A DNA stretch of 64,000 bases from Aquitalea denitrificans (GTDB lineage: Bacteria > Pseudomonadota > Gammaproteobacteria > Burkholderiales > Chromobacteriaceae): contig NZ_CP047241.1 of assembly GCF_009856625.1 (NCBI RefSeq), positions 1,674,001 through 1,738,000 on the forward strand. Reading direction: 5' to 3'. The notes under the pieces were generated by a model. It was not told the DNA's origin, did no database searches, and saw nothing but the letters and a program-made list of their open reading frames with translations. Shown one piece after another: positions 26,555-34,844 of the stretch (the stretch's first letter is position 1; each line of letters opens with the position of its first letter). A program made the translations under genes and the position numbers.

Positions 26555-27451
26555 CTAAGCGGCCGGGATTTCGTCCCACAGATGGGTGATGAAACCGGCC
26601 ACCAGTGGCGAGCTGTCGCCCTCGCGGGTGGCAATGCCCATGGCCAGATAAGCGCCGTCGTCGGTCAGCGGGATATAGCGCACGCCGGGCAGCTGCACGC
26701 AGTTCAGCGGCGAGGGCAGGATGGCGATGCCAAGGCCGGCTGCCACCAGACCCACCTGGGTGGTGGCTTCGCCCGCTTCCTGGGTGATGCGCGGCTCGAA
26801 GCCGCAGGCCTCGCACAGCTGGCGGATGACCGTATGCAGGCCGGTGCCGGCGCTGCGCGGATAGCTGATCATGCCCTCGTCACGCAGTTGGGCTAGCGAC
26901 AGGCTGGGCTCACCTGCCAGCGGGTGGTTGCTGTTGATCACCACCAGCAGCGGGTCGCGCCGTAGCTCCTGTACCAGAATATTGTCGGCCGGGGACAGGC
27001 CGTTAAAGCGCACGAAGCCCACGTCAATCTCTTGTTGCTGCATGGCGGCAAACTGGTCGGTGGTGAACATTTCGCGCAAGGTCAGCCGCACTGCCGGGTA
27101 GTGCTGGCGATAGGCATGCAAGGCGGCAGGCAGGATGGGGGTGAGCGGCAGGGAGGAGGTAAAGCCGATGCGCAGCTCGCCCACCTCGCCGCGTGCGGCG
27201 CGTCTGGCCTGTTCGGCGGCCTCTTCGGTATCGGCCAGAATGCGCCGGGCGCGTTGCAGAAATTGCTGACCGGCGGCGGTCAGTTCCACCTTGCGCTTTT
27301 CCCGCAGAAACAAGGCCACGCCCAGCTCGGCTTCCAGTGACTGGATTTGCTGGGACAAGGGCGGCTGGGCGATGTGCAGGCGCTCGGCAGCGCGGGTGAA
27401 GTGCAGCTCCTCGGCAACGGTGACGAAATAACGCAGGTGGCGCAGTTCCAT
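26555..27451 (-). CDS. LysR-family regulator, BenM/CatM-like
   Basis: The 298-residue protein starts MELRHLRYFVTVAEELHFTRAAERLHIAQPPLSQQIQSLE, very close to the DNA-binding domain of BenM/CatM/CbnR-type regulators. The usual effector-binding domain follows, with VGFVRFN and GLGIAILP segments. These regulators respond to aromatic acids or related compounds. It is divergent from an MFS gene, and the intergenic region holds ATAC-N7-GTAT, the BenM-type half-palindrome, 5 bases before its start. The neighbouring MFS gene is the likely target. Confidence 0.9.
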   Translation of the reverse strand: MELRHLRYFVTVAEELHFTRAAERLHIAQPPLSQQIQSLEAELGVALFLREKRKVELTAAGQQFLQRARRILADTEEAAEQARRAARGEVGELRIGFTSSLPLTPILPAALHAYRQHYPAVRLTLREMFTTDQFAAMQQQEIDVGFVRFNGLSPADNILVQELRRDPLLVVINSNHPLAGEPSLSLAQLRDEGMISYPRSAGTGLHTVIRQLCEACGFEPRITQEAGEATTQVGLVAAGLGIAILPSPLNCVQLPGVRYIPLTDDGAYLAMGIATREGDSSPLVAGFITHLWDEIPAA

Positions 27452-27455
27452 ATTG

Positions 27456-27470
27456 ATACTTTTAAAGTAT
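27456..27470. promoter_or_regulatory. LysR operator ATAC-N7-GTAT
   Basis: ATACTTT-T-AAAGTAT is a perfect dyad with the ATAC-N7-GTAT form bound by BenM/CatM-class LysR proteins. It overlaps the leader of the lysR gene and lies 83 bases before the MFS start, as expected for autoregulation with divergent activation. Confidence 0.65.
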
Positions 27471-27552
27471 TAATAATTGAATAAAGATATATTGGACTGC
27501 TGTTTTGTCAAGGACTAAGCTCGAATTCTGTATCACTGCTACCGGTTTCATC

Positions 27553-28821
27553 ATGCCTCCCGATTCTGCTTCCTGTGCTGCTACGCTACATGCAGGCCCT
27601 GCTTCTGCACAGGAGAACACCATTTCCCCCAGCGCCCGCCTGCAAGCCGGTTCGCCCGCATTTCGTGCCACCGCGCGCGCCATGTTTGTCGGCGGCTTCT
27701 GCACCTTTTCCATGCTGTACAGCATGCAGCCGCTGATGCCGATGTTTGCGCAAGACTTTGCCCTGAGCCCGGCTGCCGCCAGCAGCGTGCTGTCGGTGCC
27801 CACCACCGGCCTTGCGCTGGCGCTGATTCCGGCCAGTTTTCTGGCGGACAAGGTGGGGCGCAAGCCGGTGATGAATATTGCCCTCAGCCTGGCCGCGCTG
27901 CTGATGCTGCTGGCGGCCTTTGCCCCCGGCTTTCAGCAGTTTCTCTATCTGCGTGCCATTTTCGGCGTGGTGCTGGCTGGTTTGCCTGCCGTGGCCATGG
28001 CCTATCTGAGCGAAGAAGTGGAGCCCTTGTCACTGGGCCACTCCATCGGCCTGTATATCGCCGGCAATGCGCTGGGCGGCATGAGCGGGCGCTTTCTGGC
28101 CGCGGTGATTGCCGACCACTTTGGCTGGCGCGCAGCGGTGCTGGCGCTGGGGGTGCTGGGCCTTGCCGGTGCCATCGAGTTCTGGCGCAGCCTGCCGGAT
28201 TCGCGCCATTTCAAGCCGGTGCCGCTGAACCTGGCCGAGCTGCGGCATGACGTGGGCAGCCATTTTGCCGACGGCGGCCTGCCCTGGTTGTTCCTGTCAG
28301 CCTTCCTGTTCATGGGCTGCTTTGTCAGCCTGTACAACTATCTGGGTTTCCGCTTGCTGGCCGCGCCCTTCAATCTGAGCCACAGCGTGCTGGGCTTTGT
28401 GTTCTCGCTGTATATGGTGGGTATCTGGGCCTCGGCCTGGGTGGGGCGCATGGCCGACCGCTTTGGCCGTCGCAACATGTTGTGGCTGATGGTGGTGCTG
28501 ATGGCCGCAGGGCTGCTGTGCACGCTGGCGGATTCGCTGTGGCTGATGGTGCCAGGCATTGCGCTGTTTACCTTCGGCTTTTTCGGTGGCCATTCGGTGG
28601 CCAGCAGCTGGATAGGCCGTCGTGCCTTGCGTGGCAAGGCCTTGGCTTCGGCTTTCTATCTGACTGCTTATTACCTGGGTTCTAGTGTGGTGGGGTCCTT
28701 CTCTGGCCTGCTGTGGGGCATGGGCAAATGGAATGGCGTGGCTGCCATGATTGCGCTGGGTTTGCTGGCACTGCTGCTGATAGCTCTGCGTCTGCGCAAG
28801 CTGGAGCCGCTGCCCGTTTAG
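27553..28821 (+). CDS. MFS transporter, YnfM-like
   Basis: The 422-residue inner-membrane protein has 12 helices and motif A DKVGRKPVMNIA after helix 2, with DRFGRRN in the second half. The ATG at 27553 was chosen; a TTG 16 codons upstream is the only alternative and neither has a strong ribosome site. The arrangement and the GFFGGHSVASSWIGRRA segment recall the YnfM group of putative effluxers. Regulation by the divergent LysR is likely, and the substrate is unknown. Confidence 0.85.
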   Translation: MPPDSASCAATLHAGPASAQENTISPSARLQAGSPAFRATARAMFVGGFCTFSMLYSMQPLMPMFAQDFALSPAAASSVLSVPTTGLALALIPASFLADKVGRKPVMNIALSLAALLMLLAAFAPGFQQFLYLRAIFGVVLAGLPAVAMAYLSEEVEPLSLGHSIGLYIAGNALGGMSGRFLAAVIADHFGWRAAVLALGVLGLAGAIEFWRSLPDSRHFKPVPLNLAELRHDVGSHFADGGLPWLFLSAFLFMGCFVSLYNYLGFRLLAAPFNLSHSVLGFVFSLYMVGIWASAWVGRMADRFGRRNMLWLMVVLMAAGLLCTLADSLWLMVPGIALFTFGFFGGHSVASSWIGRRALRGKALASAFYLTAYYLGSSVVGSFSGLLWGMGKWNGVAAMIALGLLALLLIALRLRKLEPLPV

Positions 28822-28840
28822 CTCTCTGGCAGAGCTACCC

Positions 28841-28878
28841 ATGAAAAACGCCGTGGTAATATCCACGGCGTTTTTCAT
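28841..28878. terminator. Bidirectional rho-independent terminator (copy 1 of CGCCGTGG hairpin)
   Basis: The stem ATGAAAAACGCCGTGG / CCACGGCGTTTTTCAT has 16 perfect pairs and a 6-base loop TAATAT. It serves the MFS gene (plus) and the adhesin gene (minus). The core AAAACGCCGTGG recurs in the hairpin at 30092. Confidence 0.9.
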
Positions 28879-28888
28879 GACGGGGTGA

Positions 28889-29956
28889 TTATTGGTAAGA
28901 GAAAGTATAGGTGGCAATGGCGGTTAAGCTTCCTGGTGTGATTGGGCCTGTCCGGATAAGTCTTGCAGTGAGTGGAATGGACTGGGTTCCCGAGAGATTG
29001 TTAAATACAAGAAATTGATTTGTTGTACCAGGATTGGCAGAGTCAGGCCCGAAGTTGACCAAGCTGCCATCTGCTTTGGTAATTTGCACGGCAACGCCCT
29101 TTGCTATTGAGCTGGGGGCTAATGACAATCTATTGCTTCGGTTTGCTATATTGGTATTGTCAGTCATTACCATGTAAGTGTTAATTCCACCAGGGCAGGT
29201 GAGCGAGATATTGAAATTGGTTGGTGTGGATATGCTGCCGATAGCGCTTAGCTTGGTGATGTCTGTCGAAGGAAGAGTAACAAAAATATTGTTGGTATTG
29301 ACAGTGCAGGTAGCGGCGGTCACTGTCAAGGTTGCGCTATTCAAGAAGATCGGGCTAGATCCTGCGGCAAGAACCGTAGGGCCATCACGCATTTGAATTG
29401 TTCCAATTTGTTGACTGGGAATGTTGGTGATGCCACTCTTTAATGTACCTGTGATGACATAGCGGAATAGATATTGTATACCTAGGGTGTTACCACCATC
29501 AGTAGTGGAGAACATTTGTAGCGCTGTACTTCCTAATGGCGTCAAGACTTTGTTTGGATCGGCTGCGCCAAGAATATAACCAATGCCTTGTGCTCCTGTA
29601 GGGAATACAGGGTAGGTTACTCCATTTAGTGTGTAGGTAAAGCCATTTAGCGGTGTTTTGTTGGAAATTATCCAAGTTTGAGGGTTATGTGAATCTGATG
29701 AGATATAGGTGCCGTTGGGGCATGAAAAGAAAAAATAGTCTGTCGCAGAGTTGGACCAGCTGGCAAGTGAAGTTCCAGGACTCAATGTATTCGCGGGGCC
29801 ACTCCAATTTATGGAGTTGTTGTTGATATTTAATGTTTTGTAAACCAAGTTTCGCCAGTAAGGTCCTGTGGAATCGTAGCACATTACATTGGCGGCGATG
29901 TTTTTGCTTGTGGAAAGTAAAAATAATGCAATGAATATTTTTGACATTAATTTCAT
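28889..29956 (-). CDS. Fimbrial adhesin-like protein (two-domain, chaperone-usher type)
   Basis: The 355-residue protein has a signal peptide (cleavage near IAA, residue 22). An N-terminal domain with several Cys, Asn and Thr residues looks like a receptor-binding domain. The C-terminal part from about residue 200 (TLTVTAATCTVNTNNIFVTLP ... SLTCPGG ... ATYTFSYQ) has the Cys pair and closing beta-strand of type 1 pilin domains. No chaperone, usher or pilin gene lies nearby, so it is an orphan here. The gene is clearly richer in A+T than its neighbours and sits between two related hairpins, signs of acquisition. Confidence 0.75.
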   Translation of the reverse strand: MKLMSKIFIALFLLSTSKNIAANVMCYDSTGPYWRNLVYKTLNINNNSINWSGPANTLSPGTSLASWSNSATDYFFFSCPNGTYISSDSHNPQTWIISNKTPLNGFTYTLNGVTYPVFPTGAQGIGYILGAADPNKVLTPLGSTALQMFSTTDGGNTLGIQYLFRYVITGTLKSGITNIPSQQIGTIQMRDGPTVLAAGSSPIFLNSATLTVTAATCTVNTNNIFVTLPSTDITKLSAIGSISTPTNFNISLTCPGGINTYMVMTDNTNIANRSNRLSLAPSSIAKGVAVQITKADGSLVNFGPDSANPGTTNQFLVFNNLSGTQSIPLTARLIRTGPITPGSLTAIATYTFSYQ

Positions 29957-30091
29957 GAAAAATTGATCCTCGATTTTTATGAAATTTACATTGTAGATTT
30001 ATTGTTAGTAAAAAATTTATTATTTTTACATGTATTATTCTTATATGTAATGCAGAATTTTCTGTATGTATGGTTTTTGTGGAGTATAAAC

Positions 30092-30123
30092 AAAACGCCG
30101 TGGGCACAATGCCACGGCGTTTT
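30092..30123. terminator. Bidirectional rho-independent terminator (copy 2 of CGCCGTGG hairpin)
   Basis: The stem AAAACGCCGTGG / CCACGGCGTTTT with an 8-base loop lies 31 bases after the sdaA stop (minus strand). It shares a 12-base arm sequence with the hairpin at 28841-28878. Confidence 0.85.
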
Positions 30124-30154
30124 GTGTTTTGGCCCGCAAGCCAAGCTGCTGGTA

Positions 30155-31555
30155 TCAGCACTCCACCACGTTCACCGGTACTTCGATCACATTGATGGCC
30201 AGGCCGCCACGTGCGGTTTCCTTGTACTTGGTGCTCATGTCACGGCCGGTATCGCGCATGGTCTTGATCACGCGGTCCAGCGACACGTAGTGCTGGCCAT
30301 CGCCACGCAAGGCCATGCGCGCGGCATTGATGGCCTTGATTGAGGCCATGGCATTGCGCTCGATGCACGGTACTTGCACCAGGCCGCCCACCGGGTCGCA
30401 GGTCAGGCCCAGATTGTGTTCCATGCCGATTTCCGCCGCGTTTTCCACTTGTTCCGGCGTGCCGCCCATCACCTCGGCCAGCGCACCGGCCGCCATCGAG
30501 CAGGCCGAGCCCACTTCACCCTGGCAGCCCACTTCGGCACCGGAGATCGAGGCATTGAGCTTGAACAGGATGCCGATGGCACCGGCGGTCAGCAGGTAGC
30601 GCACGATGCCGTCTTCGCTGGCACCCGGCACAAAGCGGGCGTAGTAATGCATCACCGCCGGGATGATGCCGGCAGCACCGTTGGTGGGGGCAGTTACCAC
30701 ACGGCCACCGGCGGCGTTTTCTTCATTGACCGCCAGCGCGTACAGATTCACCCAGTCCATCACGGTGAGCGGGTCGCGCAGCGCAGCTTCCGGTGCGGCC
30801 AGCAGTTTCTGGTACATGTCGGCAGCGCGGCGTTTCACTTTCATGCCGCCCGGCAAAATACCTTCGCGCTGGCAGCCACGTTTGACACAGGCTTGCATCA
30901 CGCCCCAGATAGTGAGCAGGTCACGGCGCACTTCTTCCTCGCTGCGCCAGGCCAGTTCGTTTTCCAGCATGATCTGGCTGATGCTCTTGCCCTGTTCCTT
31001 GCACAGCGCCAGCAGTTCGGCGGCGGTATTGAACTGGTGTTTGAGTTCGGTGACACCCGGCGGGGTGAAGCCGGCTTCAATGGCTGCTTCATCCACCACA
31101 AAGCCGCCACCTACCGAATAGTAGGCGCGCTTGGACAGGCTGTTGCCGTCGGCGTCGAAGGCTTCGAAGATCATGCCGTTGGGGTGGTAGGGCAGTGTCT
31201 TGCGCTTGTGCAGGATCAGGTCGTCCGGCTCGTTGAAGGCAATGGCGTGCTCGCCCAGCAGTTTCAATTGTTTTTCCCGGCGGATATTGGCCAGGATGTC
31301 CGGCACGGCGTCGGTATCCACCATGTCGGGCAGTTCGCCCGCCAGGCCCAGCAATACCGCGGTATCCGAGCCGTGGCCCTTGCCGGTGGCACCCAGCGAG
31401 CCATACATCTCGCTGCGCACACGGCTGGTTGTGGTCAGCAGGCCATCCTTTTCCAGTCGTGTGACAAACTGGCGCGCGGCGCGCATGGGGCCAACCGTGT
31501 GGGAGCTGGACGGGCCGATACCAATCTTGAACAGGTCAAAAACACTGATTGCCAT
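30155..31555 (-). CDS. sdaA: L-serine ammonia-lyase, single-chain iron-sulfur type
   Basis: The 466-residue enzyme converts L-serine to pyruvate and ammonia. It begins MAISVFDLFKIGIGPSSSHTVGPM, the SDH beta-domain hallmark, and the second half has GCQGEVGSACSMAAG and CDPVGGLVQVPCIERN, which supply the Cys ligands of the 4Fe-4S cluster. The length fits the one-chain form of E. coli SdaA. The ribosome site is AGAGAG. A tandem glycine riboswitch lies about 300 bases upstream on the same strand, linking glycine excess (via conversion to serine) to serine deamination. Confidence 0.95.
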   Translation of the reverse strand: MAISVFDLFKIGIGPSSSHTVGPMRAARQFVTRLEKDGLLTTTSRVRSEMYGSLGATGKGHGSDTAVLLGLAGELPDMVDTDAVPDILANIRREKQLKLLGEHAIAFNEPDDLILHKRKTLPYHPNGMIFEAFDADGNSLSKRAYYSVGGGFVVDEAAIEAGFTPPGVTELKHQFNTAAELLALCKEQGKSISQIMLENELAWRSEEEVRRDLLTIWGVMQACVKRGCQREGILPGGMKVKRRAADMYQKLLAAPEAALRDPLTVMDWVNLYALAVNEENAAGGRVVTAPTNGAAGIIPAVMHYYARFVPGASEDGIVRYLLTAGAIGILFKLNASISGAEVGCQGEVGSACSMAAGALAEVMGGTPEQVENAAEIGMEHNLGLTCDPVGGLVQVPCIERNAMASIKAINAARMALRGDGQHYVSLDRVIKTMRDTGRDMSTKYKETARGGLAINVIEVPVNVVEC

Positions 31556-31849
31556 GATGCTCTCTTGTCTGATGCAGGCAGTCTGCCGTGCAGTCTGCCG
31601 GTGTTGCGGGTGGGGGCTCGCCAGCTTGCGGACGCGGGCCCGTGTGTCGTGTGTCAGCGTGTCATGCTTTGTGCAGGCTGACTGTTCTGCTTCCGGCCAT
31701 CAGGCGTCGTGAAGCGTCAAGTCCGGTAACCGGGTGGGGGTTGGCGAGCGGGCGCGGGTCTGTGCGTGCCGGGCAGCCATTGGCAGGCCGGGGGCTTGTC
31801 CCGCAACCATGGCCGGAAGGCAGGCATGCAGGCACGACACAGTCTTGGC
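31556..31849 (-). other. Long leader between glycine riboswitch and sdaA
   Basis: About 294 G+C-rich transcribed bases separate the second aptamer from the sdaA ATG. No clear terminator hairpin with a U-run and no convincing small gene was seen. The expression platform must lie here or act over a distance. Confidence 0.4.
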
Positions 31850-32032
31850 CCCCTCTGTCCTTTTGCCTGAGAGATTGTGGTCGGCAGGCGACCTTCCTTC
31901 GGCGAGACCGCCAGGCAGATGCCCGGGTCTTCTCTCCAGAGAGCCAGACGATGGTGCAGTTCTTTTGCCTGAGAGTTTCTGGGGCGATACCCCTTCGGCG
32001 TCACCGCTGGGGTGATCTCTCCTGCGCCATCC
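31850..32032 (-). ncRNA. Tandem glycine riboswitch
   Basis: Read on the minus strand, two similar aptamers follow each other. The first (about 32032-31954) has GGAGAGATC, CGCCGAAGGGG and AACTCTCAGGCAAAAG. The second (about 31950-31850) has GGAGAGAAGACCCGGG, CGCCGAAGG and ATCTCTCAGGCAAAAGGAC. These are the conserved elements of the gcvT-type glycine aptamer, and the short linker between them is usual for the tandem form. The only gene downstream on this strand is sdaA. Confidence 0.93.
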
Positions 32033-32182
32033 AGTACGGCTGGCTGGCACTGTAGATAAGCCGGGAATGGCTGTCAACGCCAATATTGACGCGGGTTTTG
32101 ATGTGCGCTTGCAGCATGTCGCGGGCAAGCGCAAAAAGCCGCCTGCAAGGTGCATGGCGGCTGGAAGTGGCGGCGCAGGAAA

Positions 32183-32824
32183 TCAGTTGGCCACGGTAAA
32201 GCGCTGGCGGTTGTGGCGCGGGATTTGGGCTTCATCGGCAATGGCAACGGCCAGGTCGGCCACGCTGATGCCGGCGGGCTGGTCGCCATCCATCAGCAGT
32301 TCATCGCCACCCAGACGGTACTGACCGCTGCGCTCGCCCGGAGCCAGCAGGGCCGGTGGCGACAGGAATACCCAGTCCAGCACGGTTTCCTGTTGCAAGC
32401 TGGCCAGTGCCTGGCGGGCACCTTCCGCGCCTTCCTTGTATTCGGCGGGGAAGTGCGGGGTGTCGATCAGTTGCACGCCCGGTGCCACATACAGGCTGCC
32501 GGCACCGCCCACTTCCAGAAAGCGGGGTACACCGGCCTGCTTCACGCCGGCCACAATGGCGTCATGGCCGTTGAGGAAGAGGGCGCGGATATCGGCCTTG
32601 TCCCAGCCCGGATTGAAGGTGCTGATCACCATATCGTGTCCGGCAACCACCTGGGCAATGGCGGCGGCATCGTAGGCATCGGCCTTCACCGCCGTCAGTT
32701 GCGGGTGGCTGGGTAGGCGTTCCGGACGGCTGACAATGGCCGATACCTGATGCTGGCGTGCCAGCAGTTCTTGCAATACGGCAGAGCCGACAAAACCGGT
32801 GGCACCAATCAGGGCGATTTTCAT
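32183..32824 (-). CDS. NAD(P)-dependent oxidoreductase, NmrA/YwnB-like atypical SDR
   Basis: The 213-residue protein starts MKIALIGATGFVGSAVLQEL with the GxxGxxG nucleotide-binding loop of atypical short-chain dehydrogenases. It continues with VKADAYDAAAIAQVVAGHDMVIS and an FLEVGGAGSL segment, as in BVR-B/YwnB-like proteins. The substrate is unknown. It is transcribed divergently from a LysR gene 102 bases away, which is its likely regulator. Confidence 0.88.
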   Translation of the reverse strand: MKIALIGATGFVGSAVLQELLARQHQVSAIVSRPERLPSHPQLTAVKADAYDAAAIAQVVAGHDMVISTFNPGWDKADIRALFLNGHDAIVAGVKQAGVPRFLEVGGAGSLYVAPGVQLIDTPHFPAEYKEGAEGARQALASLQQETVLDWVFLSPPALLAPGERSGQYRLGGDELLMDGDQPAGISVADLAVAIADEAQIPRHNRQRFTVAN

Positions 32825-32926
32825 CTTGCTTTCCTTTCGATAGTTGATGGAAGAAAGTGTAATGACTTGTAGTACGGCTGATAATCAGGCGATACTGGCA
32901 TTAATAAATTAGCAGGACTTAATAAT

Positions 32927-33832
32927 ATGGATATCTTGCGGCGGATGGCGGTATTTGCCACCGTGGTGGAGCAGGGCTCGATGGTGGCGGCGGCACGCAC
33001 GCTGGGCATGACACCATCGGCGGTCAGCCAGCATGTCAGCAAGCTGGAGGCAGAACATGGCGTGTCCTTGCTGCACCGGACCACGCGCAGCCTCACCCTG
33101 ACCGAAGCTGGCAGCCTGTTTTATCAAGGCTGCGCCGATATGCTGGCCGCTGCGCGCCTGGCCGAGCAGCGCCTGAACGAGCTACGTGACGCGCCAGTAG
33201 GTGAGCTGCGGCTGTCTGCTCCCACCGGCTTTGCCGGGCCGATGCTGACTGAGGCGCTGGCCCCGCTGCTGGCCGCCCATCCGCGCCTGAGCCTGAAGCT
33301 GTTTTTTCATGACGAAATGATTGATCTGGTGCAGCACCGCATCGATCTGGCCTTGCGCGCTGGCGATCTGAAAGACTCCTCCCTGGTGGCGCGCCATCTG
33401 GCAGACTGGGAAAGCGTGCTGTGCGCCGCGCCGTCCTATCTGGCGCGCCACCCGGCCATTTCTACCCCGGAACAATTGGAGGGACACCAGTGGGTAATGC
33501 TGGACCATGAACGCAGCCACACCTGGCTGACCATGGAAAACCCGGCAGGCGAAGTGGTGCGGCCCATGGTGGCGCGGCGGGTCAGCAGCAACAACATCCT
33601 GGCAGCGCGCCAGTTTGTCCTGGCCGGCATGGGCCTATCCATCCAGCCCGAGCCTGAAGTGCGGCAGGAGCTGGCCGAGGGACGGCTGCTGCGGGTATTG
33701 CCGCAGTGGCGTCTGCCGGCGCTGGGCATTTATGTGGTGACGCCACGGCGTGATGCCCAGCCGGCCAAGGTGCGCTATGCCATCGAGGCCCTGCGCCAGC
33801 GCATGCAGCAAAAACCGGGGAGCCCGACATGA
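32927..33832 (+). CDS. LysR-family transcriptional regulator
   Basis: The 301-residue protein has an N-terminal winged HTH (MDILRRMAVFATVVEQGSMVAAARTLGMTPSAVSQHVSKLE) and an effector domain of the CrgA/DhcR-like group (FHDEMIDLVQHRIDLALRAGDL). The ribosome site is CAGGAC. It is divergent from the SDR gene and overlaps the homocysteine methyltransferase gene by 4 bases (ATGA), so it is translated together with it. Whether it controls mmuM, the SDR gene or both is open. Confidence 0.92.
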   Translation: MDILRRMAVFATVVEQGSMVAAARTLGMTPSAVSQHVSKLEAEHGVSLLHRTTRSLTLTEAGSLFYQGCADMLAAARLAEQRLNELRDAPVGELRLSAPTGFAGPMLTEALAPLLAAHPRLSLKLFFHDEMIDLVQHRIDLALRAGDLKDSSLVARHLADWESVLCAAPSYLARHPAISTPEQLEGHQWVMLDHERSHTWLTMENPAGEVVRPMVARRVSSNNILAARQFVLAGMGLSIQPEPEVRQELAEGRLLRVLPQWRLPALGIYVVTPRRDAQPAKVRYAIEALRQRMQQKPGSPT

Positions 33833-34785
33833 GTGGCACGGCCTTGAACGTGTTGCAGGACAAGTTGGTACAAAGCGATTGCCTGCTGCTGGATGGAGCG
33901 CTGGCCACCGCGCTGGAGGCGCGTGGCTTTGATCTGGCCGACCCGCTGTGGTCGGCACGCGTGTTGCTGGAAGCGCCACAGGCAATCGCCCAATTGCATC
34001 TGGACTATCTGCAGGCCGGTGCCGACATCATCACCACGGCCAGCTATCAGGCCAGTTTTGAGGGCTTTGCCCGGCGCGGGCTGGATCGACAGCAAGCTGC
34101 CGGGCTGATGCAGTTGTCGGTTGAGCTGGCGCTACAGGCGCGCCAGCACTTCCTGGCAAATCAGCCCGTCGGGCAGCAGGCACCGCTGGTGGCCGCTTCG
34201 GTTGGGCCTTATGGTGCAATGCTGGCGGATGGCTCGGAATACCGGGGTGATTATGGCCTGAGCGTGACTCAGCTGATGGATTTTCACCGGCCACGGCTGG
34301 CCGTGCTGGCCGCCAGCGGGGCCGACTTGCTGGCATGCGAAACCATTCCCTGCCCGGAAGAGGCGCTGGCGCTGGCGCGGCTGTTGCAGGAGGAGTTTCC
34401 CGCCACGCCGGCCTGGATCAGCTTCAGTTGCCGGGATGCAGTCCGTGTGTGGCAGGGCGAACGGCTGGCAGACTGTATTACCATGCTGGACGGCGTGGCG
34501 CAGGTGGTGGCGCTGGGGGTGAACTGTACCGATCCGCGTTGGGTGGAAGGGCTGCTACAGCAAGCCGCTGCCGTAACCGACAAGCCCCTGCTGGCCTATC
34601 CCAATTCGGGCGAGCAGTGGGATGGCCAGCACAAGTGCTGGCACGGCACGGCCAGTACGGCAGATTTTTCTGCACAGGCCCGGCGCTGGCGACAAGCCGG
34701 TGCGCGGCTGATTGGTGGTTGCTGCCGTACCGGGCCGGCGCATATTGCCGCTTTGCGTGCCTGTCTGGATGCCAGAGGCGGGTAA
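33829..34785 (+). CDS. mmuM: Homocysteine S-methyltransferase
   Basis: The 318-residue enzyme moves a methyl group from S-methylmethionine (or S-adenosylmethionine) to homocysteine, making methionine. The start region LLLDGALATALEARGFDL is typical. The zinc-binding Cys residues are in ALGVNCTDP and in GGCCRTGPAHI. It is coupled to the upstream LysR gene through an ATGA overlap. No S-methylmethionine permease (mmuP) is next to it. Confidence 0.92.
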   Translation: MSGTALNVLQDKLVQSDCLLLDGALATALEARGFDLADPLWSARVLLEAPQAIAQLHLDYLQAGADIITTASYQASFEGFARRGLDRQQAAGLMQLSVELALQARQHFLANQPVGQQAPLVAASVGPYGAMLADGSEYRGDYGLSVTQLMDFHRPRLAVLAASGADLLACETIPCPEEALALARLLQEEFPATPAWISFSCRDAVRVWQGERLADCITMLDGVAQVVALGVNCTDPRWVEGLLQQAAAVTDKPLLAYPNSGEQWDGQHKCWHGTASTADFSAQARRWRQAGARLIGGCCRTGPAHIAALRACLDARGG

Positions 34786-34787
34786 GC

Positions 34788-34814
34788 AAAAAGCCGGTCA
34801 TGGACCGGCTTTTT
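34788..34814. terminator. Bidirectional rho-independent terminator
   Basis: AAAAAGCCGGTC / GACCGGCTTTTT with loop ATG separates mmuM (plus) from the chemoreceptor gene (minus). Confidence 0.9.
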
Positions 34815-34844
34815 CTTGTTGTAAAGCTTGGGCAGCCAGCGGCT

